A stretch of DNA of 64,000 bases, taken from NCBI GenBank assembly GCA_016806645.1, contig JACSYO010000717.1, positions 62,501 through 126,500 on the forward strand, written 5' to 3'. Shown in pieces: positions 1 to 10,630 of the stretch (its first letter is position 1; every line of letters begins with the position of its first letter). Source of the DNA: Ophiodon elongatus. Lineage: Eukaryota; Chordata; Actinopteri; Perciformes; Hexagrammidae. The notes beneath the pieces are model-generated. The model was not told the origin of the DNA and did not search any database. It saw nothing but the letters and a program-made list of their open reading frames with translations. A program made the position numbers and the translations under genes.

Positions 1-1136
1 ATATATATAAAAAAAAAAGAAACTTCTGCCAAACAAAAACAGACATTTCTTCCAAAATCCAGATAAATTTGAGTCATAATCAGTATCTAACTCTTTTATT
101 TAAATATATATTTCGTAGTGTACATGTATTGCCTCATTATTACCGGTATCTGCTTCTCTTTTTTCTTGTTAGTTTAAGGTGTGGAAGTAGAGTGCCTCTC
201 CTTGTTCTCCTGTCCCACCATGTGTTCAGATGAGGAAGGGTAGGCATTATGATGTTGATTATTAATATCAGCATTAACGCGTACGAGGGCTGTGGTCACG
301 ACATCAACCAGGGGGTCACAAGATTATTTAAAATAAAATGAGAAAAATTATCTGTTTTACAAAATTAAGTTCATTTTTATTTTATTATCTTTTCATTTTA
401 CTGATGAATTATTAAATACTTTTCCACTCTTCCATCAAATCAAGACAATCTGAGAAATAAAAGCATTCTTTGGTTGAACTGCTCACAACTAATGAAGACC
501 TTGACCCTCTTGAGTTGCAGGTAGGCTTTAGGGTTTACGGGTCTCGGGTCTTAGAGTGAGATTAGAACTGGTGGGAGTGATCTGGGCTTTAATTCATGAC
601 TTAATTTAGGCTTCTGGATTAGAAATGTATAACAATCGCTCTTCTCTGTCCCTCTTCTCGTCAATAATGCCAGCACAAGTTGTTTTATTTTCATTATGCG
701 AAAGCTTTCACGTGTAAAAACTGATACTTCACATATAAGTGATAAAGACATTTCATATTTGATACATAAAAAAAGGTAAATTCACAATTGCTTATTCACA
801 ACATGTGTCAAATATTCAAAACCAATGGACAAATAGATATTTTATTTAGTCTAGCTATTTTTTTGAGCTGTTAAAACTTAATGGTAATAGATAAACAGAG
901 TTAAACTACTTGAGACTGTGATCTGTAGCTTTATTCTCTATCTTTATTTTCTTTAAACTGTTTTAAGTTTTAGTTTTAAATACTGGATTTATCCTACAAA
1001 CACATATTTCAGGTCTTTTTCTCTAAAATCACTTTTGTTGATTTTCCCAATTTATTTTAATAATATTTCTTCCCGGAGTGCAGTGAGTGACAGTGTGGTC
1101 TCCATGGCAACGTGGCTCTGACAGTTTGACGGAATA

Positions 1137-1149
1137 GGGGGGGCGTGGC
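1137..1149 (+). promoter_or_regulatory. GC box / KLF-Sp1-like site
   Basis: A G-run followed by GGGCGTGGC matches the KLF/Sp1 class of promoter motif. It stands in an otherwise AT-rich flank about 730 bp before the start codon. The motif is short, and its function is inferred only from position. Confidence 0.3.
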
Positions 1150-1391
1150 TTAGTGACGGTGTCAGTGAGGCTCATTTCTACCACTGCTTATAATAAATAT
1201 AAACTATGTTTAAAGTTGAAAGCAACTTAAGTTATCATATATATATATATATATATTTATAGCTGGCTCCTTCTATCCCGTCCTGGGATGAAGGTGGGGG
1301 AAGAGGGAGTTCTTCCTCCTCCTCCTCCTCCTCCTCTTCCTCCTCCTCCTCTGTCCCTCCATGTGTTTCAGGGCTCGCGGACAGGGCAGCA

Positions 1392-1399
1392 TGACGTCA
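1392..1399. promoter_or_regulatory. Perfect CRE palindrome (TGACGTCA)
   Basis: The 8-bp palindrome TGACGTCA is the consensus binding site for CREB/ATF dimers. It lies 477 bp upstream of the start codon in the GC-richer part of the 5' flank, and a related TGACGTC core occurs about 30 bp upstream of the ATG. The motif is seen directly; use as a cAMP-responsive element is inferred. Confidence 0.4.
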
Positions 1400-1875
1400 C
1401 GCAGGGTTGGTCTTGCCCTTTTATTAGCCAGGGGAGCCAAGTGCCAGGTTGCAAGAGCTCCACACTGCAGCTCTGTCCGGCCAGCGGCAGAGGGGATGTC
1501 CTACTAACTTCCACCCCAAACCAACCAAAAAAAAAAAAAAAGAAAAAAAAAAAAAAAAAAAAAAAACTTTCTAGAAACTTTCGGTTAAACAGAAAGAAGA
1601 AGAAAAAAAACAAAACACTGACTGACTGACAAAGTGTCGCAACTCGCCTCACTCCTACTTTTATGAAACTTTGTACATGTGTTTGTTTTTTTTTGCCGGG
1701 GGGTATTCTGTTTTTATTTTGAACTAAAACAGAGGCTGCACGTCTACTTTGATAACTTCTGAATGAGCCGGTCGCGTTGAGTTCCACTTTGAGTTTTGAT
1801 TTTTAATTTTTTTTTTTTTTTGAAACCTTATTTTTAATCTGACGTCGGGATAAGGTCGCTTCTCTCTGACTCGTG

Positions 1876-1935
1876 ATGGCTGTCCTGTCACTGGCGCTGC
1901 TCCTCGTAGGACTGGCGCTGACTTCAGCTGACAAG
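1876..1935 (+). CDS. adamts3: ADAMTS3-like procollagen N-proteinase, exon 1 (signal peptide)
   Basis: Exon 1 encodes residues 1-20, a typical secretory signal peptide: a short N-terminus, a leucine/valine-rich core (LSLALLLVGLAL) and a small-residue end (TSA) suited to signal peptidase. Human ADAMTS3 has a matching short leader beginning MVLLSLWL and ending RTSADG. The start is supported by an in-frame TGA at 1867-1869 just upstream and by purine -3 (G) and G at +4. The exon ends with ACAAG before a GTAAGC donor at 1936, leaving phase 0. The same frame runs on into the intron to 2214, but that extension is poly-lysine noise from an A-run. Identity is strengthened by in-frame joining to exon 2. 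Confidence 0.85.
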
Positions 1936-2373
1936 GTAAGCCTCCGCTCCGCGTCCCTCTTCCCTCGCTCCACTCCCCCGACAGCCGCTGAAACCCTCGC
2001 TTCTCTCCCGCCTGCTAATATATATTTAAAAAAAAATAACCCAAAAAAAAAAAAAAAAAAAGCAGCTGGTGGCCGACACAGCAACAGGTTATTTATTTAT
2101 TTCATTTTTAGTGTCTCCAAACTTTTCACGTTTGAGGCTGTGAACACTGCTTCCTCTGTGAAATACATGTTGACACTGCACGCGCCTGAGCTGTTACATA
2201 AGATGTACAAATAAAGGCATTTTTTTTGTTCCATTTTTGTTTTTATTTATTTATTTATTTCATAATACAAGCAGCTTTTTACTGTAAACTTTCCGCTCAC
2301 TGTCAGATTGTGACTTCCTCCAGACTTGTGCCGCATTCTAACTCTCTCTCGCTCTTTCTCTCCCTCTTTGCAG
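1936..2373 (+). other. Intron 1 (438 bp)
   Basis: The intron starts GTAAGC and ends with a long CT-rich tract followed by TTTGCAG. It holds A-runs near 2029 and 2043, a (TTTA)n-like run near 2246-2262 and nothing that looks coding. Confidence 0.8.
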
Positions 2374-2395
2374 GCTGGTGAAGTAGATAGAGAGG
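2374..2395 (+). CDS. adamts3: ADAMTS3-like, exon 2 (22-nt microexon)
   Basis: This exon is only 22 nt. It has a strong acceptor (polypyrimidine tract then TTTGCAG) and a perfect GTAAGT donor at 2396. It enters in phase 0 and leaves in phase 1, encoding AGEVDRE plus the first base of Asp28. Joined, the sequence reads TSADK-AGEVDRE-DQLRSRLKEYGLVTP, which lines up with the human ADAMTS3 N-terminus (SADGQAGNEEM..., then YREYELVTP). Without this exon, exon 1 (phase 0) and exon 3 (needs phase 1) cannot be joined in frame, which is independent support. It forms the junction between signal peptide and prodomain. No homology search was run, and the exon is too short for most gene predictors. Confidence 0.8.
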
Positions 2396-2451
2396 GTAAG
2401 TCCTGTTTATGTTCTCCCCTTCTTCTTAATAGTTAGGTGTAAGTATGTGAG

Positions 2452-2456
<5 letters not shown>

Positions 2457-2495
<39 letters not shown>
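2457..2495. repeat. (AG)n microsatellite
   Basis: This is an almost pure AG dinucleotide run of about 39 bp, starting about 60 bp after the exon 2 donor. It is a polypurine tract. Confidence 0.95.
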
Positions 2496-2497
<2 letters not shown>

Positions 2498-2609
2498 CTT
2501 GGTGCAGTGGGATCAAAGTGGGAGGGGGAGTTTGTGTGTGAGGAGCTCTGTAATACACCCCTCCTCCCCCTCCCCTTATTCCCTCTGCTATCAGCCCACC
2601 ATTCCCCCC

Positions 2610-2611
<2 letters not shown>

Positions 2612-2652
<41 letters not shown>

Positions 2653-2657
2653 CACAC
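2612..2657. repeat. (AC)n microsatellite
   Basis: This AC dinucleotide run of about 46 bp is interrupted once by a G. The open frames rich in Thr-His across it are repeat artefacts. Confidence 0.95.
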
Positions 2658-3294
2658 GCTTATATATTACACGAGCAAACTGCTCGGAGGGCTTTGTTAT
2701 ACAGGAAAGAAAATTCCACTTCTAAATCCTGCACATCTGTTCTCCATTCTGAGGTTAAGAAACAAGTGAGCTGCAGCAGCGTCCACGTAGGATCCTTTTA
2801 CACCCGCCGCTATCTTCCGAGCACCTCGAGGGCCCTCGCGCAGCAGCATGACAGCAGCTGCCAGTTGCACCGCGGCGGGGGCCCTTCTTCTGCTTTCTGT
2901 ATCGCGCCACCGTTGGCTCTTCTCGTGGCCCCCATTATCGGCCTCGTAAAAAGCGTTTTGCCCATTTAGTGTGGTTTCTCTTCTCAATTTTCCACCTCCA
3001 GCTTTTGCTTCTTTTCACAAGTCAAAGTCAACAGGCCTCACGTGAGAAACCACTTGTACGACAGACTGCGTTCCCAAGTGGCTTCATGGGAACTTCGTCG
3101 CATCCGATCATTTTCTCATGTATAACAGTTTTCTGTTGGGTATGAAGCAAAATTCACGCCATAAAACAGTTGTTCTTCACAATAATCTGAGTGAGTTTAT
3201 TGTATAGATTTTAATGGAATGATAGTTTTCACAAATGGTTAAATTTGACAACTTCCAGGTCTATTTTTTTGGCCTTAATTAGAAAGTCAGAACA

Positions 3295-3400
3295 GATATG
3301 ACGACGTGCAGCAAGAGGCCACAGGTCGGATTCGAACCCGGGCCTTGTTACACGGGGACTCATGGGTGAGCTACCTCTGGGTCTCTCTGTATAATATTCT
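3295..3400 (-). repeat. tRNA-derived SINE-like fragment
   Basis: Read on the minus strand, this piece has GGTAGCTCACCCATGAG, an approximate RNA polymerase III box A, followed about 30 bp later by GGGTTCGAATCC, a perfect box B. The flank TGTGGCCTCTTGCTGCA resembles the tail following the tRNA head in common fish SINEs. It does not fold as a full tRNA with paired acceptor ends, so it is called a SINE fragment rather than a tRNA gene. Family name not assigned. Confidence 0.6.
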
Positions 3401-4317
3401 CTCATCTCTCTCTGGGACTTTCATGCCACCTTGGCAGCACAGGTTTATTTATTTTTATTTTTTATTCAGCAACTTCATGCGTCTTTATTTCAGACCCGTT
3501 GCAGGACTGGTACTTTCATGCTTCCCCACAAACGGAGGGGGACGGGAGGCGGCCATAGACGTCAAATTTAGGGATGTTTATTATGCTATTGATCGCACCA
3601 TCGTGAGCACATGCCTCCTCGTGAACAGGTGGCGTTCATCAGGAGCTATTGCAAAAGAGTTTTTGGTGAATCTGACTTGGACCATGCACAAGCCACGTGA
3701 GAGAAATCTGGGATGAGTATACAAATACATTCTTGGATAAGTTCAGTAGAAGTTTCATGTTCTTGATGTGAAGAATTAGGCTGTTCGGGTGTAAAAGAAG
3801 GTAAATCACTCTCGTTTAATCTGGTTTCTTCGGGTTAGGACAGATCTGCGTTCTCCTCTTGCTCTTGTGGTGTGTTCAAGGTCACGTGGTGTGTTCAAGG
3901 TCACGCGCCTTACGGTTGAGGGGCTGTGTCCGACAATTCTTTGCAACTTTCTGAAACCGGCAATCCACAAATTCCAGTTGCTTTGCAGCCACTAGCCAGG
4001 CGTTGCTGAGCGGTGAAAGTATTTAGCACAGCTACCTCCTTACCTTTTGGTGCTTGCAACCGAGTGCCACATTATCCGGAGCGGTTAGTCTGAACGTCTC
4101 TCGACAGCTCGCCGGAGCAGCGGAGGAGGCCAGAAGGCGAGCGTCTTCTTGGAGAGCTGCCATTTTGCACCAATGTTCAACAATGATGAGCATGAGGAGG
4201 AATCCATCACAGCAGAGGGCTCTCCTCTCACAGGAGCAGGAGGCCGACTTCAAGGGGCTGCACTCGCAGAAAGAGATGACTTTTACTCTTTTACTCTCTG
4301 CTCACCACTAAGCCACA

Positions 4318-4545
4318 GTCGAGTGGTGAGCAGGGTCGTCCTTCAATAGGAGAATCGGCGGTTCGATCCCCGGCTCCACTAGCCCATGTCGATTTGTCCT
4401 TGGGCAAGACGCTTAACCCTAAATTGCTCCCGTAGCTGTGTCTACGGTGTATGAATGGGTGAATGATGTCTTGTAGTGTCAAAGCACTTTGAGTGGTCGG
4501 AAGACTGGAAAAGTTCTATACAATTACAGGTCCATTTACCATTTC
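4318..4545 (+). repeat. SINE-like interspersed repeat, copy 1
   Basis: The element begins with GTGGTGAGCAGGGTCGTCC, has a box B-like GGTTCGATCCC, then CTTGGGCAAGACGC, TTGCTCCCG, GTATGAATG, and ends AAGCACTTTGAGTGGTCGG...GTCCATTTACCATTT. The same order of blocks is seen at 32724-32968, and the first half is seen at 9890-10045. The box B points to a tRNA-related, Pol III-type origin. It is a dispersed fish repeat by character; I do not assign a family name. Confidence 0.75.
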
Positions 4546-7500
4546 GTCTGCGCACCGGCTCTGCAAAAACTTTTATTTTGCTCTGAGAGTGGTCCTATAA
4601 GGCTGAATGGCCCACAACCGATCCTTAAATCCACCAATGCTATCGGTATGATGAAGCAATTCACTTTCCTTCAGACCTTTAAAGTCCATATTTGACAAAA
4701 GAATACGAGATGATAGAAAAGCACTCAGAGAGCGCAGACCTCCGCCAAGGCCAGGCCTCTTCAGAAGTGAGTGGGTTCTCCCTCGGCCCCATGCTGCATC
4801 CTTCCAAGTTCCATGAAAATACGGCCAGTAGTTTTTCCCGTAATCCTGCTGACAAACATGCAAACCAAAAAAAAAACCGGAGCGGAAACATATGCTCTTT
4901 GGCAGAGGTAATAATGTTAATACAAGAAAGACGAGAGAGAAAAGAAATAAAGGAGAAACATCTGATCAGATCTGCTTTAAAGCACAGAAAGAGACATTCA
5001 GCCCAGGTGGCTGTGCTTCCTGCAGAAACCCTCAATGAAATCCAGGAATAATCAGATTTAAGGATTAATTGTACCCAATTTCAAGTTAGTAAAACTAATG
5101 ACCACCGCATCATTATTATTTAAACATATCCTCTAAGCCATCTTTTAAGATTTTGCAGGATTACTCGGACTACTTGTGTGCACCTATCGCTGACATTTAG
5201 TTGCAAGTGCACGTTGCGTTCAGGAGTTCCAGCTGTTTATGTCAATGAGGCCACCTTTACAACCGGCCGGCCCGACCTCTGTGATGGCTGTGGCCAAAAT
5301 CAATGTTTCTAGACCACAAAAACCTCCGTGTGCCGTAGAAAATATATTTTCTCTCAAGATAACTACCAAACAGTTTAACGTTTGACAGAAATACGTTTTG
5401 CAGATGCTTTTATTGTGAAGCAGCAGCCGTAAGAAGTAACTTAATTCACCTCTGACACGATGTTAAGAGTGTGAACAGTAAACTGGTATTAGTGACATTT
5501 AATTTCCCCGGATTACATGCACGCCTCTCTGTGAATCCCTCATGTTTATGTCAGCAATCTGAGTCCAGCGTGGGAATGGCAGACTCCGCCACTACCCATA
5601 TAAAATCCACTATAAAGGAGGATAATTACCGAATGTAAAGAGATTCAATGGGTATTGTTCAATTTCTTGACAATCAAAAGGATTATAACTTTAATAAACT
5701 GAACTCTAATTTGATTTGAATCCAAAGAAGAAAAGATCAAAATGAACTTGTGTTGTATAGGTCTGAATAAAGTAGTACAACGCACAGAAATCTGCTCTTT
5801 TTCTCCCTCCAAGGAGGAGAAACGGCTCTCGAGATTAGACCTGGGCCTCCTGAGGATTAAGCGGTGAAACACCGCTCCTTCAAAATGCTCACTAATGAAC
5901 AGCGCTAATAATTCTTGGCTCCTCTTTGACTCGTGGCTCTACAAGTTTTCATCCCCCTAACAAATTTTCCACGGCAGCTTTAACCGTGGGGCGATACGTA
6001 AAACTCCATCTAGCCGAACACGAGTCCTACGCAGGCTGCACGAGCTTTTCACCAGTCGGTATCAAACAACCAGCTCTGTGCCCGTTCGTGTTTGCAGAGA
6101 GAGTTAAGTGAGCGTCAGGTAACTGAGGTATTTACCCTGTAAAAAAAAAAAAAAAAAAAGGCCTTTGATGTTTTTGCATGTTCTAAACCGGACACGTGCC
6201 GACAGTTGGCTCGGGTTCTGGGGAGATGATGAAGCTGCATTGTACCAAGTCAGTGCGATGAAGGCGCACGTTGCACCGCGCGTCATTTTAACAGCGTCGT
6301 CATGACTGATGTCTTTCTCTGGAAAGCTCGTCGGATGCATGTTTTTTTTAACATCACGTTGTCAAGGAACCGCCGCACACTGTGATTTGTAAAGCATGGC
6401 ATTTCCTCAGATGTGTAATTTGAGTTTCCCCGTTGACACCTGTTTGAATGTCTCCTAGTCAAAACCTACAAGATGATTACAAGGTTTCCAGATTCCACAT
6501 AGCATTTTTTTTTCCAACCAAAAAAAAAAGCCCCAACCAAAGCTCTCAGAATGTGTCTGCCGTCTGCACACATTTGGAAAACCCAAGCAGCGGCCTCGTG
6601 GAAATTTCCTTTTAAAACTGTGAGTGTTTTCAAAGCCCACAGATTTCCTGGTACAATTGAGCTGACCACAAATTAGCCAATGAACAAGAGCCTGAGGGCG
6701 AGCGCAGCATTTTGCCAAGATAAATACTGAACACCATCCAGTATATTGGGACGCACATTTCTCTGTGAGCTCTGCGTTTTACTTCGGGACGTGTTAAAAG
6801 CAGCAACAGCTTATCGAGGACTTGAAGACGGAAGAGGCTCTTTCTCCTCCGCTCTCTAAACTGAGAGGCTTCAGCCTGCACTGCGCTGCCAGATCTAAAA
6901 GTATCGATGCTCAAAGGAGACGCGCTGGCATCCGTCTTGATGCAATTCTGCCCATCTGTGATGGAGAAGGAGGCCGTGTGTAGAACGGCGACGAGCCTCC
7001 TCGATTAGTCAAAGAACAAATGCTAAGGCTCACCGCGGATGCTGCTTTTGAAAAGAAATGCCAATCAAATACACGCAAACTCCAGGTAGAAGACTTTGGA
7101 GTGCGTACAGGCTTCTGGGTATAACTTAACGAGGGCTGTCATTCAAGCTTTCTAGCTTTGTGAAATCAAAAGTCCTCAAACCTGACTTCCTGTTTTGTAT
7201 TTAAATGTTCTGGCCTGTACCCGTTGCGATAGGCCCACACCAACACGGTGTCTTTAATTGATTATCTATACATTCATAATTATAATGACAGAGTAAATAT
7301 TGTCGACGCTAATAACAGGGCCAAAAGCCTCTGGAAAGACCTATCTGGTGCTGAAATGATTGGAATAAATCAATAACACCAAACGTTCCACAGCTTGAGC
7401 TTCCAAAATGTGAGGATCTGCTGCTTTTCTTTGTTTTATATGAGTGTATATTTAATATTATTAGGTTTCGAACTGTTGGTCAGACGAAACAAACAATTCT

Positions 7501-7650
7501 AAGACTTTTTCTTTTACTAGTTTGTTGATCCAATAATAATATAGGCTCATGCTGAACCCTTGAGGACTCTGCTGCAGGGACTCCAGAGCCTTAGATCCTC
7601 TTCACATCACTGCACATCAGTTACACCACTTATTCTACTTCCTGCTGCCT

Positions 7651-7674
7651 TGAATGAATGAATGAATGAATGAA
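7651..7674. repeat. (TGAA)n microsatellite next to the exon 3 acceptor
   Basis: About six TGAA units end 29 bp before the exon 3 splice acceptor, in the region expected to hold the branch point. Length variation here could affect the spacing of branch point and acceptor. Confidence 0.9.
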
Positions 7675-7703
7675 GGCCTCACTGTCGTCGTGTCGTTTCA
7701 CAG

Positions 7704-8104
7704 ACCAGCTGAGGAGCCGGCTGAAGGAGTACGGCCTCGTCACCCCCTTCAGCACCGACTCTCACGGACACTTCCTGTCGCACCTGCTCTCCGCCACCCA
7801 CAAGCAGCGCGTCAAGAGGGAGGCCTTCCCCTCCGGCGGAGCCGAGCAGAAGATTTTCTTCAACATCTCCGCCTTCGGGAAGGAGTTCCACCTCCGCCTG
7901 CGGCCAAACGCCCGGCTGGTGGCGCCGGGCGCCATGGTGGAGTGGCACGACGAGATCGACGACAGCGTCGGGAACGTCAGCGTCGGCGGCAACCGGACGG
8001 AGAGGATTCTGCACCGCGAGCTGCTGAAGACAGACTGCACCTTCATCGGTGACATCACAGACGTGCCCGGGGCCTCGGTTGCCATTAACAACTGTGACGG
8101 ACTG
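7704..8104 (+). CDS. adamts3: ADAMTS3-like, exon 3 (N-terminal prodomain)
   Basis: This 401-nt exon encodes residues 28-161, most of the N-terminal prodomain (reprolysin-type propeptide). It is bounded by TTTCACAG and a GTAAGT donor at 8105, enters in phase 1 and leaves in phase 0. Diagnostic stretches are EYGLVTPFST, LSHLLSATHK, FFNISAFGKEFHLRLRPN, LVAPGAMVEWHD, CTFIGDITDVPG and AINNCDGL, which track human ADAMTS3 (EYELVTPVST, FFNITAFGKDFHLRLKPN, DIVDIPGTSVAISNCDGL) more closely than ADAMTS2 or ADAMTS14. Visible features are N-glycosylation sequons at Asn81, Asn118 and Asn124, a basic RVKR at 63-66, and Cys139 and Cys158 of the prodomain. The upstream in-frame ATG at 7670 is intronic and not used. 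The exon is markedly more GC-rich than the introns around it. Confidence 0.95.
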
Positions 8105-8979
8105 GTAAGTCCTCTTCAGCCATAAAGCTTCTTACTCCTCCGCCCCCCTCAAACCTTTTCATTACAGAAGTGCCATGACCTTATCAACTCTACTCTCGTG
8201 GATTTTAAGTGTCCGTAACTCCTGAGTTTAGCCTTTTCTTTACGTCCGCGCTCGGCATTTTTACAGCACATTGTCCCCGGAGATATTCTTCAGGCTTTTT
8301 GTACAGATGTTTGTCACGGGTGAGTGGCCATCCATTGCGCCCACAAAAACCCAACGGACTTTCTCCCCCAAACCTCGTCCCAACATAAAACACAAGTTCC
8401 CCTTTGTGCTCCACACAAGTCTGCAGGCCCATCCTCCCCTTCACCCCTCATAAAACACTTGAACAGTAATCGGGTGATGACCTGGGACAGAATCTCTTCG
8501 AGTAGGCCAACAAGACATCTCTGTGTTTAAGGAAGAGACTCGGCTCGCCCCAAAAGAACTTAAAACAAAATGTTCTCCGCAGGAATGCTGTAGACTTTTC
8601 TTTAAAAGCAACACAGAGGATGTACGGTAACTCACGACTCCTGACGGGCATTCACAATCTGTTATAAGATAAAGCTGCTGTTCATTTATCCTTTTATTAT
8701 AAACAGCAGATCTACCGGGGAAATTCATCATGCTAACAGGTGCTGTCTGGAGCCAGATATTGCTCAAGAGTAGTTTATTTATCCCTGAGATGAAATAGGT
8801 GCACCACACCTGCAATCTGTGTTTGTTTTAACCCCAAAACAGATTCAGGGAAAGAAAAAAGTCAGGAATTGGTAATAAAAGAAGTAAAATGTTTGTATTA
8901 TTTTGGTGAATCTATGTATCACCCAACTTAACAATGTGTTTTTAGCCACAGTAGCGTTGGGACCCTAGGAGGCACAATG

Positions 8980-9390
8980 ATCCACCACTAAAATATGACC
9001 CCCCTAACGCTTCATATAGCGCCACCAGCAGGTCAAAGCCATCCCTCATCCAGGGAAATATCTCCACACGAACGAGATGGATCGGCATGACATTTCGTGC
9101 GGACGTTCACAGACTTTGGTGACTTCCTGTCTTCTTCTTTTCATTTTTGGGTTTGATTGAAACTTCTCTACAACTATCAGACAGACTGCCATGAAATGTG
9201 ATACACAGATTCACGTTCCCTGTGGGATGAATTGAAATAATTATTCCTCCAGCCCCATTATCTAGTTAGAATTTCAGTTTGTCCAATATTTTGTACAGTA
9301 CTACTTTTTTGACCAATTACATGCAAAACTAATGACGTTTAACTTAACTCCAGAGTACTTTGTATTTAGCTCAGTGCTAATTAGCTAATT
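8980..9390 (+). repeat. Diverged interspersed repeat with paragraph-like internal units
   Basis: The sequence contains TAGCGCCACCAGCAGGTCA, ATGAAATGTGATACA, GATGAATTG, CCAATATTTTG, TGCAAAACTAATGACGTT and CAGTGCTAATTAGCTAA in this order. The related region at 16800-17370 shows matching blocks (CAGAGGATGAAT, ATGACTTT, GTTTAGTGCTAATTAGC, TTAGCATGCTGAC). Both match a very abundant repeat style in percomorph introns; the family name is not assigned. Confidence 0.55.
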
Positions 9391-9685
9391 TTTGCCTGTC
9401 AGGATATATTGTTCCAGATATAATTGCAGTAAACAATATTATTGTAATTATAAGACCATTTATGCCACTGATATTATAGTATAATATCATAATAATGCAA
9501 GTACACCCTTTTAAAGCAATGAATGTTTTATTCTGAAGAGTTTTCAGACGTTTCAATTAAAAAGAGTGTGAAAAAAATGGGTTATTAAAAATAGGCAATA
9601 TCTTATTATGTTAAAAATAAAAATAACCCTTTTGTTTATTTTGGCATCATTCTAATGTAAACACAACTGGCAATATCGAGGTCAC

Positions 9686-9689
<4 letters not shown>

Positions 9690-9721
<32 letters not shown>
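9690..9721. repeat. (TA)n microsatellite
   Basis: This is a pure TA run of about 32 bp following a short GTGTG. Confidence 0.95.
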
Positions 9722-9723
<2 letters not shown>

Positions 9724-9889
9724 AAATATGAATCCATAACTTAAACATTACCATGGTCATGTCCGTATGTCGTACAAGAAGTCGATAACATAAAAACTAT
9801 TAAGGTTATGATTGCTGAACTAAGATGGTAACCATGTTTAGCTGAGAAACACTCACATGTTAGCATTGTCCTGATAGCATTAGCTATAA

Positions 9890-10045
9890 CTGGTGGTCGA
9901 GGTCAGTTGGTAGAATGGGTCGTCCTTTAACCAGAAGGTCGGTGGTTCGATCCCCCGCTCCGACTGGGGTGTCCTTGAGCGAGACACTGAACCCCACGTT
10001 GCTCCCATGGTGCTTTGCAACAGCTCACTGCTTCTGAAATGCTTA
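9890..10045 (+). repeat. SINE-like interspersed repeat, copy 2 (5' half)
   Basis: The piece has TCAGTTGGTAGAATGGGTCGTCC, GGTTCGATCCC (box B) and GTCCTTGAGCGAGACAC, then GAACCCCACGTTGCTCCCA, in the same order as the copies at 4318 and 32724. The GTCCATTTACCATTT end is absent, so it is 3'-truncated or diverged. It resembles a tRNA head but lacks paired acceptor arms, so it is not called a tRNA gene. Confidence 0.65.
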
Positions 10046-10566
10046 GGAGGGGTTAAATGCAGATTTATTGTCGGTACCTGTTTGTAGACCATTGAAATGA
10101 AGTTAAGAGTTGTTTTTATTTACGGAGGCGTGTGAAGGCATGAGCATCCGGCTTAGTTAATGTGATAAATGCATCGTTGGTTTTAGTGTCTTCAGGGGAA
10201 TCTTTGACTTGAACAAGAAGAGGAAGTAACACCAGCCTTTTTCTTTTAACGACATGTCCTCACTGGTATTCATCTGGAGTTATTACCTTATTATACCTCG
10301 GTGCGCCGTGCCGTTTCATCTGTTTGCCTGCCGCCTACTGGGCTTTAAGATTGCACCGGTGCTGCTCTTTGAAAAGGTAACTATATGCTCAACATCAAGC
10401 GCAGCCTTCACCGCTGCATATCAAAAAGCAGCACTCGTGAAAAGCAGTTCCTTCAGGACGGCTGAATGAGTGATGCGTGGACATGATGACAGTGAGAGCC
10501 CTCGGGACTTTAACTTACATCATTGTGAAAGATGAATGCAAATCCTGGCGGTCTGCGTTTTCATAG

Positions 10567-10567
<1 letters not shown>

Positions 10568-10628
<61 letters not shown>
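10568..10628. repeat. (GT)n microsatellite
   Basis: This is a pure GT run of about 60 bp. Confidence 0.97.

Positions 10629-10630
<2 letters not shown>

Larger units (their letters stand above)
1..1875 (+). promoter_or_regulatory. 5' flank and probable 5' UTR of the ADAMTS3-like gene
   Basis: This stretch precedes the start codon and contains no credible coding exon. Its left part (1-1070) is AT-rich and looks intergenic; part of it (about 905-965) resembles 41200-41270 and is probably an old dispersed repeat. Candidate control sequences lie closer to the gene: a GC/KLF-type box around 1137-1149, a perfect CRE palindrome at 1392-1399, a second TGACGTC core near 1839-1846, a TA run at 1237-1256 and a TTTATAATAAAT-like stretch near 1188. 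A CCT-rich tract (1311-1351) and a poly-A run (about 1528-1566) lie between them. No transcription start can be fixed from sequence alone, so promoter status is inferred from position and motifs. Confidence 0.5.
2396..7703 (+). other. Intron 2 (5.3 kb)
   Basis: The intron runs from GTAAGT to TTTCACAG. It contains an (AG)n run at 2457-2495, a (CA)n run at 2612-2657, a GC-rich patch at 2760-2950, a minus-strand tRNA-derived SINE-like piece near 3295-3400, a SINE-like copy at 4318-4545, an A-run at 6140-6158 and a (TGAA)n run at 7651-7674 just before the acceptor. The remaining sequence shows no exon-like signal. Confidence 0.75.

Noticed and set aside
1..1875. An upstream neighbouring gene
   Set aside because: No open frame here has domain similarity or splice-bounded coding character.
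1873..2214. A 113-codon single-exon gene starting with the signal peptide
   Set aside because: After codon 20 the frame crosses a GTAAGC donor into poly-A-derived lysines; splicing to 2374 gives the homologous protein.
7666..8125. A separate 151-codon gene starting at ATG 7670
   Set aside because: The first eleven codons are intron sequence before a clear TTTCACAG acceptor, and the end runs past a GTAAGT donor; it is exon 3 of the spliced gene.
9893..9965. A tRNA gene on the plus strand
   Set aside because: Box B is present but the acceptor and anticodon stems do not pair, and the sequence continues into the dispersed-repeat body shared with two other copies.
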